A DNA stretch of 64,000 nt, from NCBI RefSeq assembly GCF_021917145.1, contig NC_061072.1, positions 10,631,001 to 10,695,000 on the forward strand, written 5' to 3'. The first letter of the stretch is position 1; every line of letters begins with the position of its first letter. Below are positions 37,169 through 50,102 of the stretch, in pieces. The stretch comes from Hypomesus transpacificus (taxonomy: Eukaryota > Chordata > Actinopteri > Osmeriformes > Osmeridae). The translations under genes and the position numbers were made by a program. The notes under the pieces are model-generated. The model saw only the letters and a program-made list of their open reading frames with translations. It made no database searches and was not told where the DNA came from.

Positions 37169-40100
37169 ATGGCTGCGGTTCAGTGGTATGTACATCTTTT
37201 CTCATTATAAATCTGGAAATGTAGTCTTAAAATCTTTTTAGCATGGAGTTCATTGGTATAAACGTATCACTATACACATGTAATCGAGATTGATGTTACA
37301 TGGGAATGCATTCCGCTGCAAACGACGTTTTACTGTGCTGCTATGAAACGTAAATATACTTTGTCGTGAATTGTTGTCATATACTGTGGTTACAGCAGTT
37401 TTTTTTTTCTACGTTAGGCATTCTCGTAGCCGCAAATATGACGCCGAGCTACAGAGCTGTCGTCTGGAGGTCTTGCCTGTGGAGTTCGGCGACTATCATC
37501 CCCTCAAACCCATTACAGTGAGTAATATACACAGCACCATGTCAATCTACCTTCCTTTCGAAAATTGCATAGGCCTACTTACGATTATCATCAATGAATC
37601 ATTTCCAGATAATACCAGACAGTTAACGTTTTCAGACCTTCGTAAAACGGAAACTTCAGTCAACAGCTCATCCTTTGCTCCCCACTCAGGTGACAGACTC
37701 AGGGAAGTCACGTCGTGGGGGGCGTAAAGGTAGCACATCCTCCTCTTCCTCGTCCTCCAGCTCTGTGGCCCTGGATCCATTGAGCTCCATGTTGGACGGA
37801 ACAGATCCCCTGTCCATGTTTGCAGCTGCCAGTGAGACCCCCACCCTGTCACACAGCAGCTCCACCGGAGTGAGTATACTGGCCTGGAAGGGCAGGGAGC
37901 CAAAGGCTGATAAAAACTGGTTGATCAGTTGAGACAGACAGACAGTTAAATACACCGCTGAGCAGGTTAATACACATAGTCAGACAAGACAGCTAGCCTG
38001 TATACATTTGTTATGGTTCATAGGTCCTTACTCCTTAGTCATTCATGATGAAAAAAATATAATCACTTTGTCTTGCTCTTCAACCTTACTTTCTGTGTCT
38101 CTTATTAAGGATTTGGGGAGAAAGAGGAGGGAGAAGGAACAAGAGGAAGATGTGGGCATAAACTTTGAGCCCTGGTCATCCAAACGTGGAGAGATCCTGG
38201 CCAGGTTTACCACCAATGAGAAACTCTCCATTGTGAGTCTGTCTAGATATTACATGGGTTAGTACACCTTATAGAGAACAAGATACTTAGGTAGCCATCT
38301 CTGGGATGAAAACATAACAATGGATACATGCTTTCTTGTTTTCTTGCAGAATCTATACATGGGCTCTGACAAAGGTGAGGCCACTAACTAAAGTCCCATA
38401 ACCCATTCCATAACTTCATTTGAAAGAGGCTTTCCTGCATTTAAGGCTCTCTGATGGAGCCTACTTGTAGCCATAATCCATCTTCTGGCGTCCTTGTCTT
38501 GGTTCCCAGGTAAGGCTCCTAGTCCCGGCTCCTCCGCTGTCTCAGAGAAGGTGCGCACCCGTCTTGAGGAGCTGGATGACCTGGAAGAAGTGAGTTGGAG
38601 GGAGGGTTGAACATGGTAAACATAGGGTAGACGATCCAGACAGAGAGATAAGAGCTGTCAGAGTTGAATGTGTGTGTTTTTCTTTCAGGGCTCCCAGAGG
38701 GAGCTTCTGAACCTGTCCCAGCAGGACTATGTCAACCGCATCGAAGAACTCAACCAGAACCTGAAGGAGGCTTGGTCCTCAGACCAGAAGGTCAAGGCCC
38801 TGAAGATTGTTATCCAGGTGTGAATCGCACCTAAAGTTTTGTAAAATGTTCAGTTATTCTGACCAAGTTAAGATGTTTTGTTTCTTTTGGAACCTCTCAT
38901 GTGCGTGTTCGAAAACAGTAAATTTTATGAGATGTTTTAGATGTTAATACTCATTCTGTAGTATTTTGTCAACCATTTCTTCCCAGTGCTCCAAGCTGCT
39001 TTCGGACACCTCAGTCATCCAGTTTTACCCCAGCAAGTTTGTCCTCATTACTGACATCCTGGACACATTTGGTGAGAACTCACACCTCCCTTCAGTTCAT
39101 TTGTCAAAGCATGGAATTTGATAGAAACATATTAGTGCATTACTGTCTATTGTATCACAACTAAGTTATGTTTGCTGATTGTCATCAAACAGAGATTGAC
39201 TAAATGTTAATTCTCTGTTGCAGGGAAGCTGGTGTATGACAGAATCTGGTCAATGTGCTCTGACCCTCGACCCCTGTCAGGTTTGACCCACCAGCCATCT
39301 TTTCTGTCTCTTTTTAGGTCTGTCTTTTGTAGCCCTGACTCTCTTCCTCCATCTGATACATCTACTCATCCTACCCTGTACTTTCTAGACTCTTTCACTG
39401 CTGATGAAGTGAACGACACTGCCAAGGAGACCTGTCTCAACTGGTTCTTCAAGATTGCCTCCATTAGGGAACTCATCCCTCGACTGTATCCTCTAACATG
39501 CTGTTATTCCATTCCACCGTCCAAACACACAAGTCCTATTCATATACATTTACTCTATTTAATGTACTAGTTGAATCTTTGACTGTGCTTGAACAGATAT
39601 GTTGAGGCGGCCATCTTAAAATGTAACCGTTTCCTGACCAAATCGTGAGTTGGTCACCTACCTTTACCAGAAAAAAAAAATCCTAGGCATATTCTTTCTA
39701 CTAAAGAGTTGTTTTAACGTGAATTAGCTTCTTCACTCTCGCTTAACTTCTTCTTTCCATTCTTTCAAACTCTCCCTCTGTCTCCTCAGGGGTATCCAAG
39801 AGACGCTTCCTCGTCTCACAGCCATGATCCGGGGCATAGGAGACCCCCTTGTGGCTGTCTATGCCAGGGCCTACCTCTGCAGGGTAAGACAGGGTGTGTC
39901 CCAATACCCACACTACCATACTATATACTATGTATATACATATACGTGTATATATATACGTGTATGTATGTAGTATTTACCAAGCTAAAACGTATGGTTG
40001 TAAGGGTACTGAGATGCATTGAAAGACTGGTCTCCTTCGAGAATGAGAGTAATTCTGTTAATGCCCAGACTGCATTACATATTCTTCTCGTTTGACCAAC

Positions 40101-43100
40101 CCCTGTGCCTGTGTGCGGTCAGGTGGGGATGGAAGTGGCGCCTCAGCTGAGGGACAGCCTGAACAAGAACTTCTTTGATCTCCTGGAAACCTTCCGTCAG
40201 ATCCACGGGGACAGTGTTCAAAACCAGTTGGTTCTGCAGAGGGTGGAGGTCCCTGTCTACCTCACCCTCTACTCACCTGCCATCAACTGGATCCTCCAGT
40301 GTGTTGCCTACAAGGCACCAGAGGTAAACACACACACACAAACGCATGATGCAACTGCTCCATGCTGCTCATCGTCCTAACTAGCTGCTGTGTTTCAGGC
40401 TCTGCTGACTGAGATGATGGAGAGGTGCAAGAAGCTGGGAAACAAGTGAGTCTCAGATGATGTCGTAGGACCTGGGGGGCTGCATGTGAGGAGGCTAGGG
40501 TAGAGGATAGGACTGTGACCGGAATAGCGTAATAGTAAGGGGTTTCCATGTCTGATCCATATCCTTATTGTTCACAGTGCCTTGCTTCTGAACTCGGTGA
40601 TGTGGGCGTTCAGGGCGGAGTTTGTGGCGACAAGGGCAACAGACTTTATCGGCATGATCAAAGAATGTGACGAGGCGGGTTTCCCCAAGGTCAGTGACAT
40701 CACTGTTACGACGCAGGCACAGGGTTCAACCCATACTTTGGGTTAGAATCTAAATAAGGTAAACATTATTGACCATGTATCTGCAAGCCACATTCTGTCT
40801 TCTTGTTTCTCCTCTCTCTTTTTCTCTTTCCATTGCCCTCTCCTCACCATCCCTCCATCCTCTGTGTTCTCCCACAGCACCTGTTGTTTGGCTCGTTAGG
40901 TCGAAGTCTTGCCTGTGCAGACCCTTCGGAGCCTGAGAGACTGCCCATCCTCAACGAGGCCTGGAAGGTCATCACTAAAGTCCGCAGTCCCCAGGTACAC
41001 TGTTTAACAGAAATCTACAATACTGTGCAAATAAAACATTTATTTTGAGTGAAGACCATCCATACGTGGTTTTCATGTGTCTCCTCTTCTCAGGACTACA
41101 TAAACTGTGCCGAGATCTGGGTGGAGTTTACCTGTCGTAACTTCACTGTGAGTGGAATCCAAGATTGAGAGCAGAAGAGTCAGACTTCATAATGTGTAAA
41201 CTCATAATATAATAACAGCCATTACTCCTTCTGTCCCTAGAAACGTGAGGTCAACACAGTTCTCTCTGACATCATCAGACACATGACCCCAGACCGTGCT
41301 TTTGAGGATGCCTATTCACAGGTAAACACTGTACCTAAAGTGTGGCCCATTGATTGATAAGTATGGTTGATGATGAGCTAAACCAATCATTCATGTTTGT
41401 GTGGGTTCACAGTTGCAGTCTGTGATCAGGAAGATCCTCACCTACTTTACGGACTTCTCAGTCCTCTTCTCCATGGTAAGATATCATGTAAAACATCAGC
41501 TGAAGTTTTACGTATCATTTTTGTAGCTTTGTTCTAACTTGTCTGTTGTGACCTTTTTTTGTTTGTTTGTTTGTTTACTTCCTGTTTACCTGCTGTTACC
41601 TTCAGGAGCGTTTCCTGCCTTTCCTAGACATGTTCCAGAAGGACAGCGTCAGGGTGGAGGTCTGCAAGTCCATCATGGAGGTCTTCATCAAGTATGTGCA
41701 GACCCACCTAACACTAAAGCACAGCAGATCCAACCACTCACAAGTACAATAGACTTATTAGACAAAGTAATGTAATGTGTAGGTATAGGATCTGATCTAG
41801 GCCCAGGGCCAAACCTCACGTTCCCGAGTGTTTCTGCCCGGCAACACCATATGTGATTGTTGTCTCTGTCCAATCAGACACCAGTTGGAGCCCACCAGAG
41901 ACCCGGTCATCCTCAACGCTCTGTTGCACGTCTGCAAGACCATGCACGACTCGGTCAAGTAGGTCCAGCCGTGTGTCTGTCTGTGTGTGTGTGTGTGTTT
42001 GTGTGTTATCAATTACCAAGTAATTGTCTTTGTCCCTCAGTGCTCTGACTCTGGAGGATGAAAAGAGATCTCTGGCACTGCTGATCAATGGTTTCATCCG
42101 CATGGTTAGTCTCTCTGCTGCCTGTGGTCTAGACACACACTACTCTATAACTTTTTCAATTTTTACTGCCATTCCCATTAAGTGTACAATTTTTTTTGTA
42201 GTTTTCCAAACTGTCTCTTTCTTTCCCCAGGTGTCGTTTGGTCGGGACTTTGAGCAGCAGTTGAGTTTCTGTGTGGAGGCCAGAGCTACCTTTTGCAACC
42301 TGGAGCCTGTCCTGGTGCAGCTCATACATGTGAGGAATGCAGACCTCTGTGTGTGTGTGTTTGTGTGTGTAACCAAGTTACTGTACTGACATCAAGCTAA
42401 ATGTGTGTGTGTTTTATTCTCAGACGGTTAACCAGTTGGCCATGGAGACCAGGCGTGTGATGAGGGGGAATCACTCCCGCAAGACAGCTGCCTTTGTCAG
42501 GGTCAGATTCTCGGCTACATCCCTACCCTACCTGACTTTATGGTCCCTTCAAAAAGTACTGGACCGTGTGTGTAACAGAAGCATGTTCTTCCTTCCTTCT
42601 CGCTCCCTCTTGTCTTTTTCCCTCTCTTTCTGTCAGGCATGTGCTGCCTACAGTTTTATCACCATTCCATCCCTCACCAGCATCTTCAGTCGTCTCAACC
42701 TGTACCTGCTGTCAGGACAGGTGGCTCTGGCCAACCAGTGTTTTTCCCAGGGTGAGTTGATTGGGCTGAGCACGCGACTGAATTATATTGGGTCTTCTCC
42801 CTTCGGCACACCTTGTCTTAATCCCTCTGTCAATCAATCACTCACTAGGTGTTTCTCTCACTCTCGCTCTCATCCTTTCTTCTTTCTTTTCTTATGTCTC
42901 TCAGCCGACGCGTTCCTGAAAGCGGCGGTGAGCGTGCTTCCTGAGGTTCCGCGCAGCATCAGCATCGAGGGCAAGCAGCGCTCCTCCGAGAGCTTCCTGC
43001 TCGACTTCATCAACAACTTCCTGTCCACGCTTCTTGTCGTCCCGGTAACCCAGCAGGGTCCCTCATCTCATCAGCTTAGTGACACATCCTGTTAATAGAG

Positions 43101-44092
43101 AGAGACATTGTAACTGAGAATATAAAAAAATAGTTGTGTGTGTGCGTGTGTGTGTGTGTGAGTAGGACCACCCAGAGCAGGGGGTGTTATATCTGGTGCG
43201 AGGTCTGCTGAATATGGTACAGGACTACACTTGGGATGACAGCGGTGATGCTAAGATCCGTGTCTACATCAGCGCTCTACCCCTGCTGGCGGCCATGAGC
43301 CAGGAGAGCTACCTCTACTCTATCCCAAAAGGTATATCACACACACACACACACACAATCACACAGGGAGGTCACTGTTATTTGAGTTAACGCCTACCTT
43401 GTCTCTGTCTCAGTGGACTCGAATGAGACCCTGTACGGAGGAGATCCCAAGTTTGTGGCTGAGATCAACAAGCTGTGTGAGACTCTGATTGGCCAGGTGC
43501 TGGACCACCTGAAGACCCTGGGGAGAGAGGAGGTAGGAATGTGGCTCTCAGAAAGACCATGAACCATCTCTTACTGTTTATACTCCTCTATTTATCTTTC
43601 TGTATGTCTGCTCTTTACTTATTTTTATCGACATCTAACCCCTCTCCTGTGGTGACTCTGTCCAGGGTGTTCGTCGTCAGGGTAGCCTGGCCTTCTCCCT
43701 ATTCGGCTACATGCTGGCCCATGGAGACCTAAGGAACAACAAGCTCAACCAGCTGGCCGTTAACCTGTGGAACCTCAGCCACAAGCATGGCCATTGCGAC
43801 ACACGCACCTCCGTAAGACACGCGTATGCTCCTCGCCTTTAACAAACACATGTTTTGGTTCTACAGTTGGCGTCATCTGCGTACTGTTTCTACTGTAGGT
43901 TGTTCCAGCTCTGCTGGTTTGGCAGATGATGTTGTTTCCACGATTCTTTTTGATTTTGCTTTGTGCGTGTGCCTGTGTGTGTGTTTGGGGCAGGTGCGAA
44001 CTCTGGACTTCATCAAGCACCAGGGCCAGCAGCTAGATATGGCCCACATCTCAGACATGGTCCAGAGACTCACCTTGCAGACACGCACCTGA
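37169..44092 (+). CDS. vps35l: VPS35L, retriever complex scaffold
   Basis: Alpha-solenoid core of retriever (with VPS26C and VPS29), part of Commander, which recycles endosomal cargo. Thirty coding exons give 968 codons (967 aa; human 963). Exons: 37169-37185, 37418-37517, 37690-37869, 38110-38232, 38350-38374, 38510-38589, 38689-38817, 38987-39071, 39224-39280, 39389-39485, 39597-39644, 39790-39883, 40123-40323, 40399-40445, 40578-40689, 40878-40994, 41094-41147, 41241-41321, 41413-41475, 41606-41691, 41878-41958, 42041-42104, 42231-42329, 42424-42501, 42637-42751, 42905-43044, 43166-43331, 43414-43532, 43666-43812, 43994-44092. The first coding exon is only 17 nt (MAAVQ plus two bases). Residues about 54-64 are a Ser run, followed by the conserved [16 protein letters not shown] stretch. 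Other matches: [45 protein letters not shown] and the C terminus LTLQTRT. Phases all agree. Confidence 0.97.
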
Positions 44093-46247
44093 ACAACAGG
44101 GAACCTGAGCACAGGAGGGCGGGCGGGCCATGTTTCCTGGCATGCCTTTCCTAGATTCACAGAAACATGCACGGCGATTGTACCTGCTATATTGTCATTG
44201 TATTTAAAAATATACTAGCCTTATAAATATTTGATAATTCATATCGTGCCATTAAGCTTCTTTGTACTTCAGTGTTCTTGTTTATGTATTTGTATGAATT
44301 GATGTATCTTCATGCTGCACTAACATTTTCTAAATGATCAAGTCTGGATGTAAAATCAGTAAAACAAATGAAACATGATTTTTCTGGGCAAATGTTTTAG
44401 TTGTGGTGCATCCTCCACTGTGTCCAGCAGAGGGGGTGAAGGAGAGCCAACTTGGAGACAGAAGATATTCATTAGTTGTGTTTATTTACTCAAGTAGTGA
44501 TATTTCAAAGGCAAACAACCCCCATTTGCATTCACATGAAATTATCAAAAACAAAATGGTATGATTGATCAACATGCTGGCTTGGTCAGCCAGAGCCTAG
44601 GTGTAATAGCCTTTGGTCAGAATTGTATGCCAACTTTGTTCTTAGACATTTTGCACACCCAACACACACACACACACACACAGCTCACATACAGTAAGGA
44701 CTTGTACATTCACGGCTCGTTAATGCTGTTAGGCTACCTGTTTTGTCTGGTGGTAAGCTAGTGCATTGAACCAATGCTTGTAGTTGTAAGATAGTACAAT
44801 GATACCCTTATCTTGACATGGACGTCACATGGTTGTCATGTCACAAAATCTCCACACGATGTAATATGTTTATTGGGAGATTCACCCACAACTTCTAAAG
44901 TAATTTTATTTTCAAGACAGACCAACACAAAAGTGAAAAACCTGTATTCGTCACACAACACAATTGTCCCCCTCGTCAATGTGAATCCATGAGGTTATGA
45001 CTACTGAAAACTCTACACTGAGATATAAGCAGGATACTGTCTGAAGACAGGCTTGAAGAATACAATATGTTTTGCAAAACAATTCTACTGTATGTTGGAA
45101 TAAAGGAATATACATGAAATAAAAGCAGGTATAATGAACAACCTTCCCGGGATAATTTCATACAAAATTGTTATACAACAGGGATGATTTTATTAAGTTA
45201 AATTTGTTCATTCTGGTTTTAACTAACATTTGGATCAAAAACAATAGAGCAGTCAACTGCTTTAAACCAAGTGAAAATGTAATGTTAAGGGAGTAGAAGG
45301 CATCCTCTGTAAAAGACAAACAGACTTGCATTCACATGAGCATGCCTTTGACATTCGTTATCACATTCTCGCACGCACACACACACTGCATACACTCCTA
45401 CGGACACAGGGTATACGATCCGACCATGCCTGGTTTGTATACATATTCACTTGTGTCGATCTGAACAAACATGTAGTCAGTCTCCCATGTGGTAACAGAT
45501 GTGAAGTGATCAGTCCGGTTTCTCAGGACTTCCTACAGGACGTGAACCGCCGTGAACACGACAGCGTCCTGGATGCAGCCCAGTTCTAAACAAGCTGACA
45601 GCTGTATAATAGATAATGAAGTCTCTCCACAGACTCTCGACCATGCATTTCATCCCATCGCCTTAGCACAATGATTATTGTTATTGAACATTTACATGGA
45701 CAACAAGTTAATAATAACTCTGTAATACAAACTTCCACCAGCGCCCATGGTGGTTGCCATGGTTGCCACAGAGACATAGACAGCCTTCACTACAAGAATC
45801 AAAAGGGCAGGGTTACTGAGTACATTTATAACAGAAATGATGAAAACGGAGCCATTGTGTCTCTCTGTCCGTGTAAATGAAAGAAACGAACAAAGCCCAA
45901 AAAGGAGAACGGGAAAGATGGAGGGATGACAGCTGCCACTTTTGAAACCATACCCCTACACTGAAAATGTCCAAACACTAAAAGAAACAAAACGATGAAA
46001 ACAAATATTATATAATAATACTAGCTCAAAACGGAAATAGAAGAGTTTGCAATTTGGCGCAGTCCAGGCAGTACTGGGAGGAGGGAAGGTTTGGGCAGCT
46101 GAATGTTCTGTTTGTGATGGGATGGTTGGACCATCTGCAATCTGGGGTTGAGTGTTGAGGGACGGGGAACCTGCACGCCTTTGTAACACCTCTGGGAAGA
46201 GGCGGGGTGGGGAGAGGGTTCAGCCCGCCTCTGGTGCTCCGCTGCTC
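44093..46247. other. Convergent 3' UTR zone of vps35l (+) and get4 (-)
   Basis: No coding exon is seen. On the - strand, AATAAA is present at 45189-45194, 44869-44874 and 44481-44486, candidates for get4 3' ends. On the + strand, AATAAA occurs at 45099-45104, a possible distal end for vps35l, which has no canonical signal close to its stop. The two 3' UTRs may overlap. A short (CA)n lies at about 44663-44681. Confidence 0.5.
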
Positions 46248-49049
46248 TCAGTCCAGCTCGATAGGGCTGCTGTCCTCTTGTGCTTCCTCCCCCTCCTCGT
46301 CGTCACCTGATCCCATCAGGCTGTTCAGCAGGTTACCTGGTAGAACGGCCAAGGGACAGACCGAGTTCACACACATCTTTACCAGTTTATCCAGATCCCA
46401 ACAAGCCACCGCTAACTATTTATGGAGTTGACTTATTCTAATGTTTTTTGATGGTCTACAGAAAAAAAAAGAAAAATTATAAAAGCACTCACCTAGCAGC
46501 CCACCATATGACGAGGACTGTTTTGGCGGCACCCCAAAGAAGAGCTGTCCTATTCTGTCGAGATACTGGTGCAGCAGCAATACAATGGCAAAGGGGAACA
46601 AAAACAAAAAATTACAGTTAACCAATGGGGTAATCAACCAGCCCCTGCTACTGACACAGGCCATGACCGGCAGCAGACTCTCCTGCTAACTCACCTCATT
46701 ATACATAGGGTCCCTCTTCAGGGAGGGCTGGTACTGCTCACACAGCACCGTGAACACTGTTAACTTCCCTCTGTACGGGGCAACACAACACCACAGAAGA
46801 AGAGTTGGGAGGACAAAGGTCACCAATACTTTCCCCACCACTACCAACACGAGACAGGGATTCTTGGAGGACCAGTTTGTTATTTCAGACGGCGGGTTTA
46901 GCAGAAGAACAGAGGTAAAAGTATGTGGGGTGGTGGTGGCCAGTCTTACCCGTCCACTGCCAACAGGAGGAACCAGATGAAGTTGAGCAGAGGCTGGACA
47001 AAGGGAGGGCCTTTCTCTATAGACGGGTGTTTCTGTGTGTATGTAGTGAACACCACAGATGCACTGTTCTTGTTCTTTAGACAGAGGAACCTGTAGGGAT
47101 GGAGGACCGGATAGACAGGCAGGGGGAAACAGAGGAGACAGGGCAAAGCCTGTTAGCAAGTGGAAGAGCACAGCAGATCGTGCTGGCTGGTTATAAGGAC
47201 TGTTTGCTTGCTGCTGACACAGACAGACTTACTGTAGGACGGCCTGCGCCACAAACATGTCCACCTCGCTCCGGAAGCCCCGGGATGAAGAGTACTCCAC
47301 CAGCATCTTGGCACAGCCCTCCCCATCAGACGAGTGGAGGAAGTGGTAGCGAGATTCACTGTAGTTTTGCTCTGGACACATGAAAACATGGTCTTTGGTA
47401 GAACATTGTTAAGAAGCCTTAGCTTACAGCTAATGGCAATCAACCCCAGTCCTACACCAGTGCATGCTCTAGTCTTGCCAAACTTACTCTTACAACAACA
47501 CATTATGCCATTCCTAATTCTCTGTAGTCACCAAATTATTGTGCATGGTATCGGATATATTTGTGTCTGTTTCAGGCAACTCATTGCTGGTCCATACCCT
47601 TCCACAGAGTGACAGCCAGGAGCTGGTGTAGTTTTGGATGCCCCAGCTTTCCAGAGCCTCCTGTCGACCATTTGAGGGCACGGGACACAAATGCTACTCG
47701 CTCTGGGGAGTTAGGATCCATCAAGCTAAAAAGCTTTGCCAGATGCTCTGAAACAAGACACAATAATAATGATAAAAACACAGTCAACAACAGAATGCCA
47801 CCACATATGGGTCCCCATTTCCTCCATCAGTTAACATAAACCATGCGGTGCAACTCACCTAAATCTTCATCCTCTACCTTAGCCTCAGATTTCTCCAGAG
47901 ACTCTAGTACCAACATGGACAGGTCTGCTGCACTGTTTTGCTGTGAGTGAGACACCTCTTACAAAGTTGCATATTTACAGCAAAACCTGCAAGGCATTAT
48001 AGGTCTGCTTTCCTTCTACAATAGTAATTATAAAAAAATTATCTGACTGAATTTGCTACTGGTAAGCTAATTATATTAAACTCGAGCAATTATTTGGCAA
48101 AACTAGGCCGAATTTAAATACCTGGTTATAGCTGAAGAAGAGCAAGGCGCCATTGTACATCAACTCCCGTGCTTCTGCATGTTTGGTCTGTGACACATAC
48201 CTGTTTGCAGACACATAATGTCACTGACACGCTACTGGATCAAATAATATTGTAAGCTAGGCAACTATCTAGTTAGTTGTAACTAGATAAACGAAACGAA
48301 TATACGAATAACGAATATACTACTGTAGATACGATAGTCAGTACCTATGACCATTTTCAAATGTAGCTTGATGCTAGCACTCACATTAACTATCCCGAAG
48401 ATGGCTATCAGCTACAAAACCATAATGTACTAGCTAGGTAATGACTATGCACAGGCCGGGCCACTGGACTGGCAAACCACATCCTGCTACCAGCTTTCTA
48501 GGCTGAGCTTGCTAGCTAATTATGATAAACACAAAGGTTACCAGCCAGGTTGTCATAAACTGGGGTTTGGCTAAAATCGGCTGTCCACATATTCGACATC
48601 ACGGACATGATTGCCATTAGTATATCGTTGTGTTTAGATTGCTGCGAGCTAGCTTGACAGCTAGCTTTTAACTACAGCTAGCTGGCTAGCTCAAACGTCG
48701 ATGCCTAGCATTCTCCGGTGACTTTGAGTCATTGACATGCAGACTGCCCAAACAAATCGCAGAACATGTCCAAGAGGGTGGGACAATACCATGAGTCTAC
48801 CAATCACAGTCAATTGTGTTGACAAGCAGAATGATCTGGAACAGGCAGGCCCTGAAGCCAACTGAGACATTAAACGGGCTAACCACAGCAAATTAACAAA
48901 ACTTACCTAAAAAATAAGGTCCTATACATCTGATGCGCCTCATAGTAATCCCCCTTTTCTACACTGGCTCGCAGTTTCCCTTCAACTCTCTGCACACCAC
49001 CACGATTCCTTGCGCTGGAGCACTTCAGAGCCTCCTGCTCCGACATCAT
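46248..49049 (-). CDS. get4: GET4, guided entry of tail-anchored proteins factor
   Basis: Cytosolic alpha-solenoid protein of the BAG6-UBL4A-GET4 complex that hands tail-anchored proteins to the GET3/TRC40 ATPase. Nine coding exons on the - strand: 48907-49049, 48122-48200, 47859-47940, 47598-47747, 47233-47371, 46950-47090, 46695-46770, 46493-46565, 46248-46336, totalling 972 nt (323 aa; human 327). Characteristic sequence: [77 protein letters not shown], and an acidic tail ending SSPIELD as in human. Two consecutive ATG codons open the frame (49049 and 49046); the family does not decide between them. The 5' end sits about 300 bp from the sun1 3' end on the same strand, as for human SUN1-GET4 on 7p22. 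Confidence 0.96.
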
Positions 49050-49362
49050 TGTTTGTTCCCAGCAGCAACTCTCGTCCCAACCAAACGTTGACAGGATAGG
49101 AAACGAATGTGCTGAAATTGATTTGGCATATTCAGCTTGCCGTAGTTAGTTGTGGTTACCATGGTGTCACGTTGTTTCCTCTGTGGCCAAAATCATTTAT
49201 TTCACTTCTAAACTATGTTTTTATGCCTCAATACTTTTCCCATCTATCCCAAACTGTTTTACCATTATCTTAACTTTGGCCTGCGAGTCTATACAAATAC
49301 AGCACATATAGAATAGTATTTTCAATTTTCAATAGCAATGCAACAGTCATAAAAGTAAGAAC
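49050..49362 (-). promoter_or_regulatory. get4: Short get4 promoter region between get4 and the sun1 3' end
   Basis: About 310 bp lies between the get4 start codon and the sun1 polyadenylation signal, so the get4 promoter must be compact or overlap the sun1 terminator. No TATA box was identified. Confidence 0.45.
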
Positions 49363-50102
49363 TTTATTATAACATTTTCAAATGCAACCATGTACAAAAT
49401 AAAATATAAAAACCCGTATCTTTACAACACATTTAAACTGTCTGAAAATAATGTACAAAAATACAGATTCTTATTTCAATAACTGAAAAATACAGAAATA
49501 AATAAAATATTTATAACTGGGCACTTGCAGTTTATCTATATTGGGTTGTGATAAACAATTAACAATATTACAGTATGCCCTACAATCAGTGCATTTTCTT
49601 ATTACTTTTGTGCAATTCCTTCCTTTAAAAACAAATTATTAAAGTAAAATTACATTTGACAAGTTCAGCATAATGTACAATTCAAAGCAACACTGATATT
49701 TGTAGACTTTTAAAAAGACAAAACTATTGACAGCGTTTAAGTTACATTCCTCCAGTGGTTTTTGTGTCCAAATGGATAGTATGGTAAAGAATACCTTCAC
49801 ATTGAGCTGTAAGGGCCCAACGACATCCATCTATTTTTGGTCTCCTACACAACTCCAATTGAATGAAGACAGAGGGAAGTTTGGTTGAAACATTTAACCA
49901 ATACAGTTACAAATACAGTGCATCTTATCTACAGAGCTAAAGAACCAATGGTGTCAGTGTGTTTGTGTGTTCACCCAAACTCTTTCAAACACATTCCTTG
50001 TTTGCATAATGAACACGAAGGCAGATACTAGGCACCCATGACAAGTCATTAGAATTGGAACACCAAAAGATTTACCAATACCAGTCTATGACCTGCTCCG
50101 TT
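49363..50102 (-). other. sun1: sun1 3' UTR with polyadenylation signal
   Basis: AT-rich - strand sequence after the sun1 TAA. AATAAA on the - strand at 49363-49368 is the last strong candidate before get4. Confidence 0.6.
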
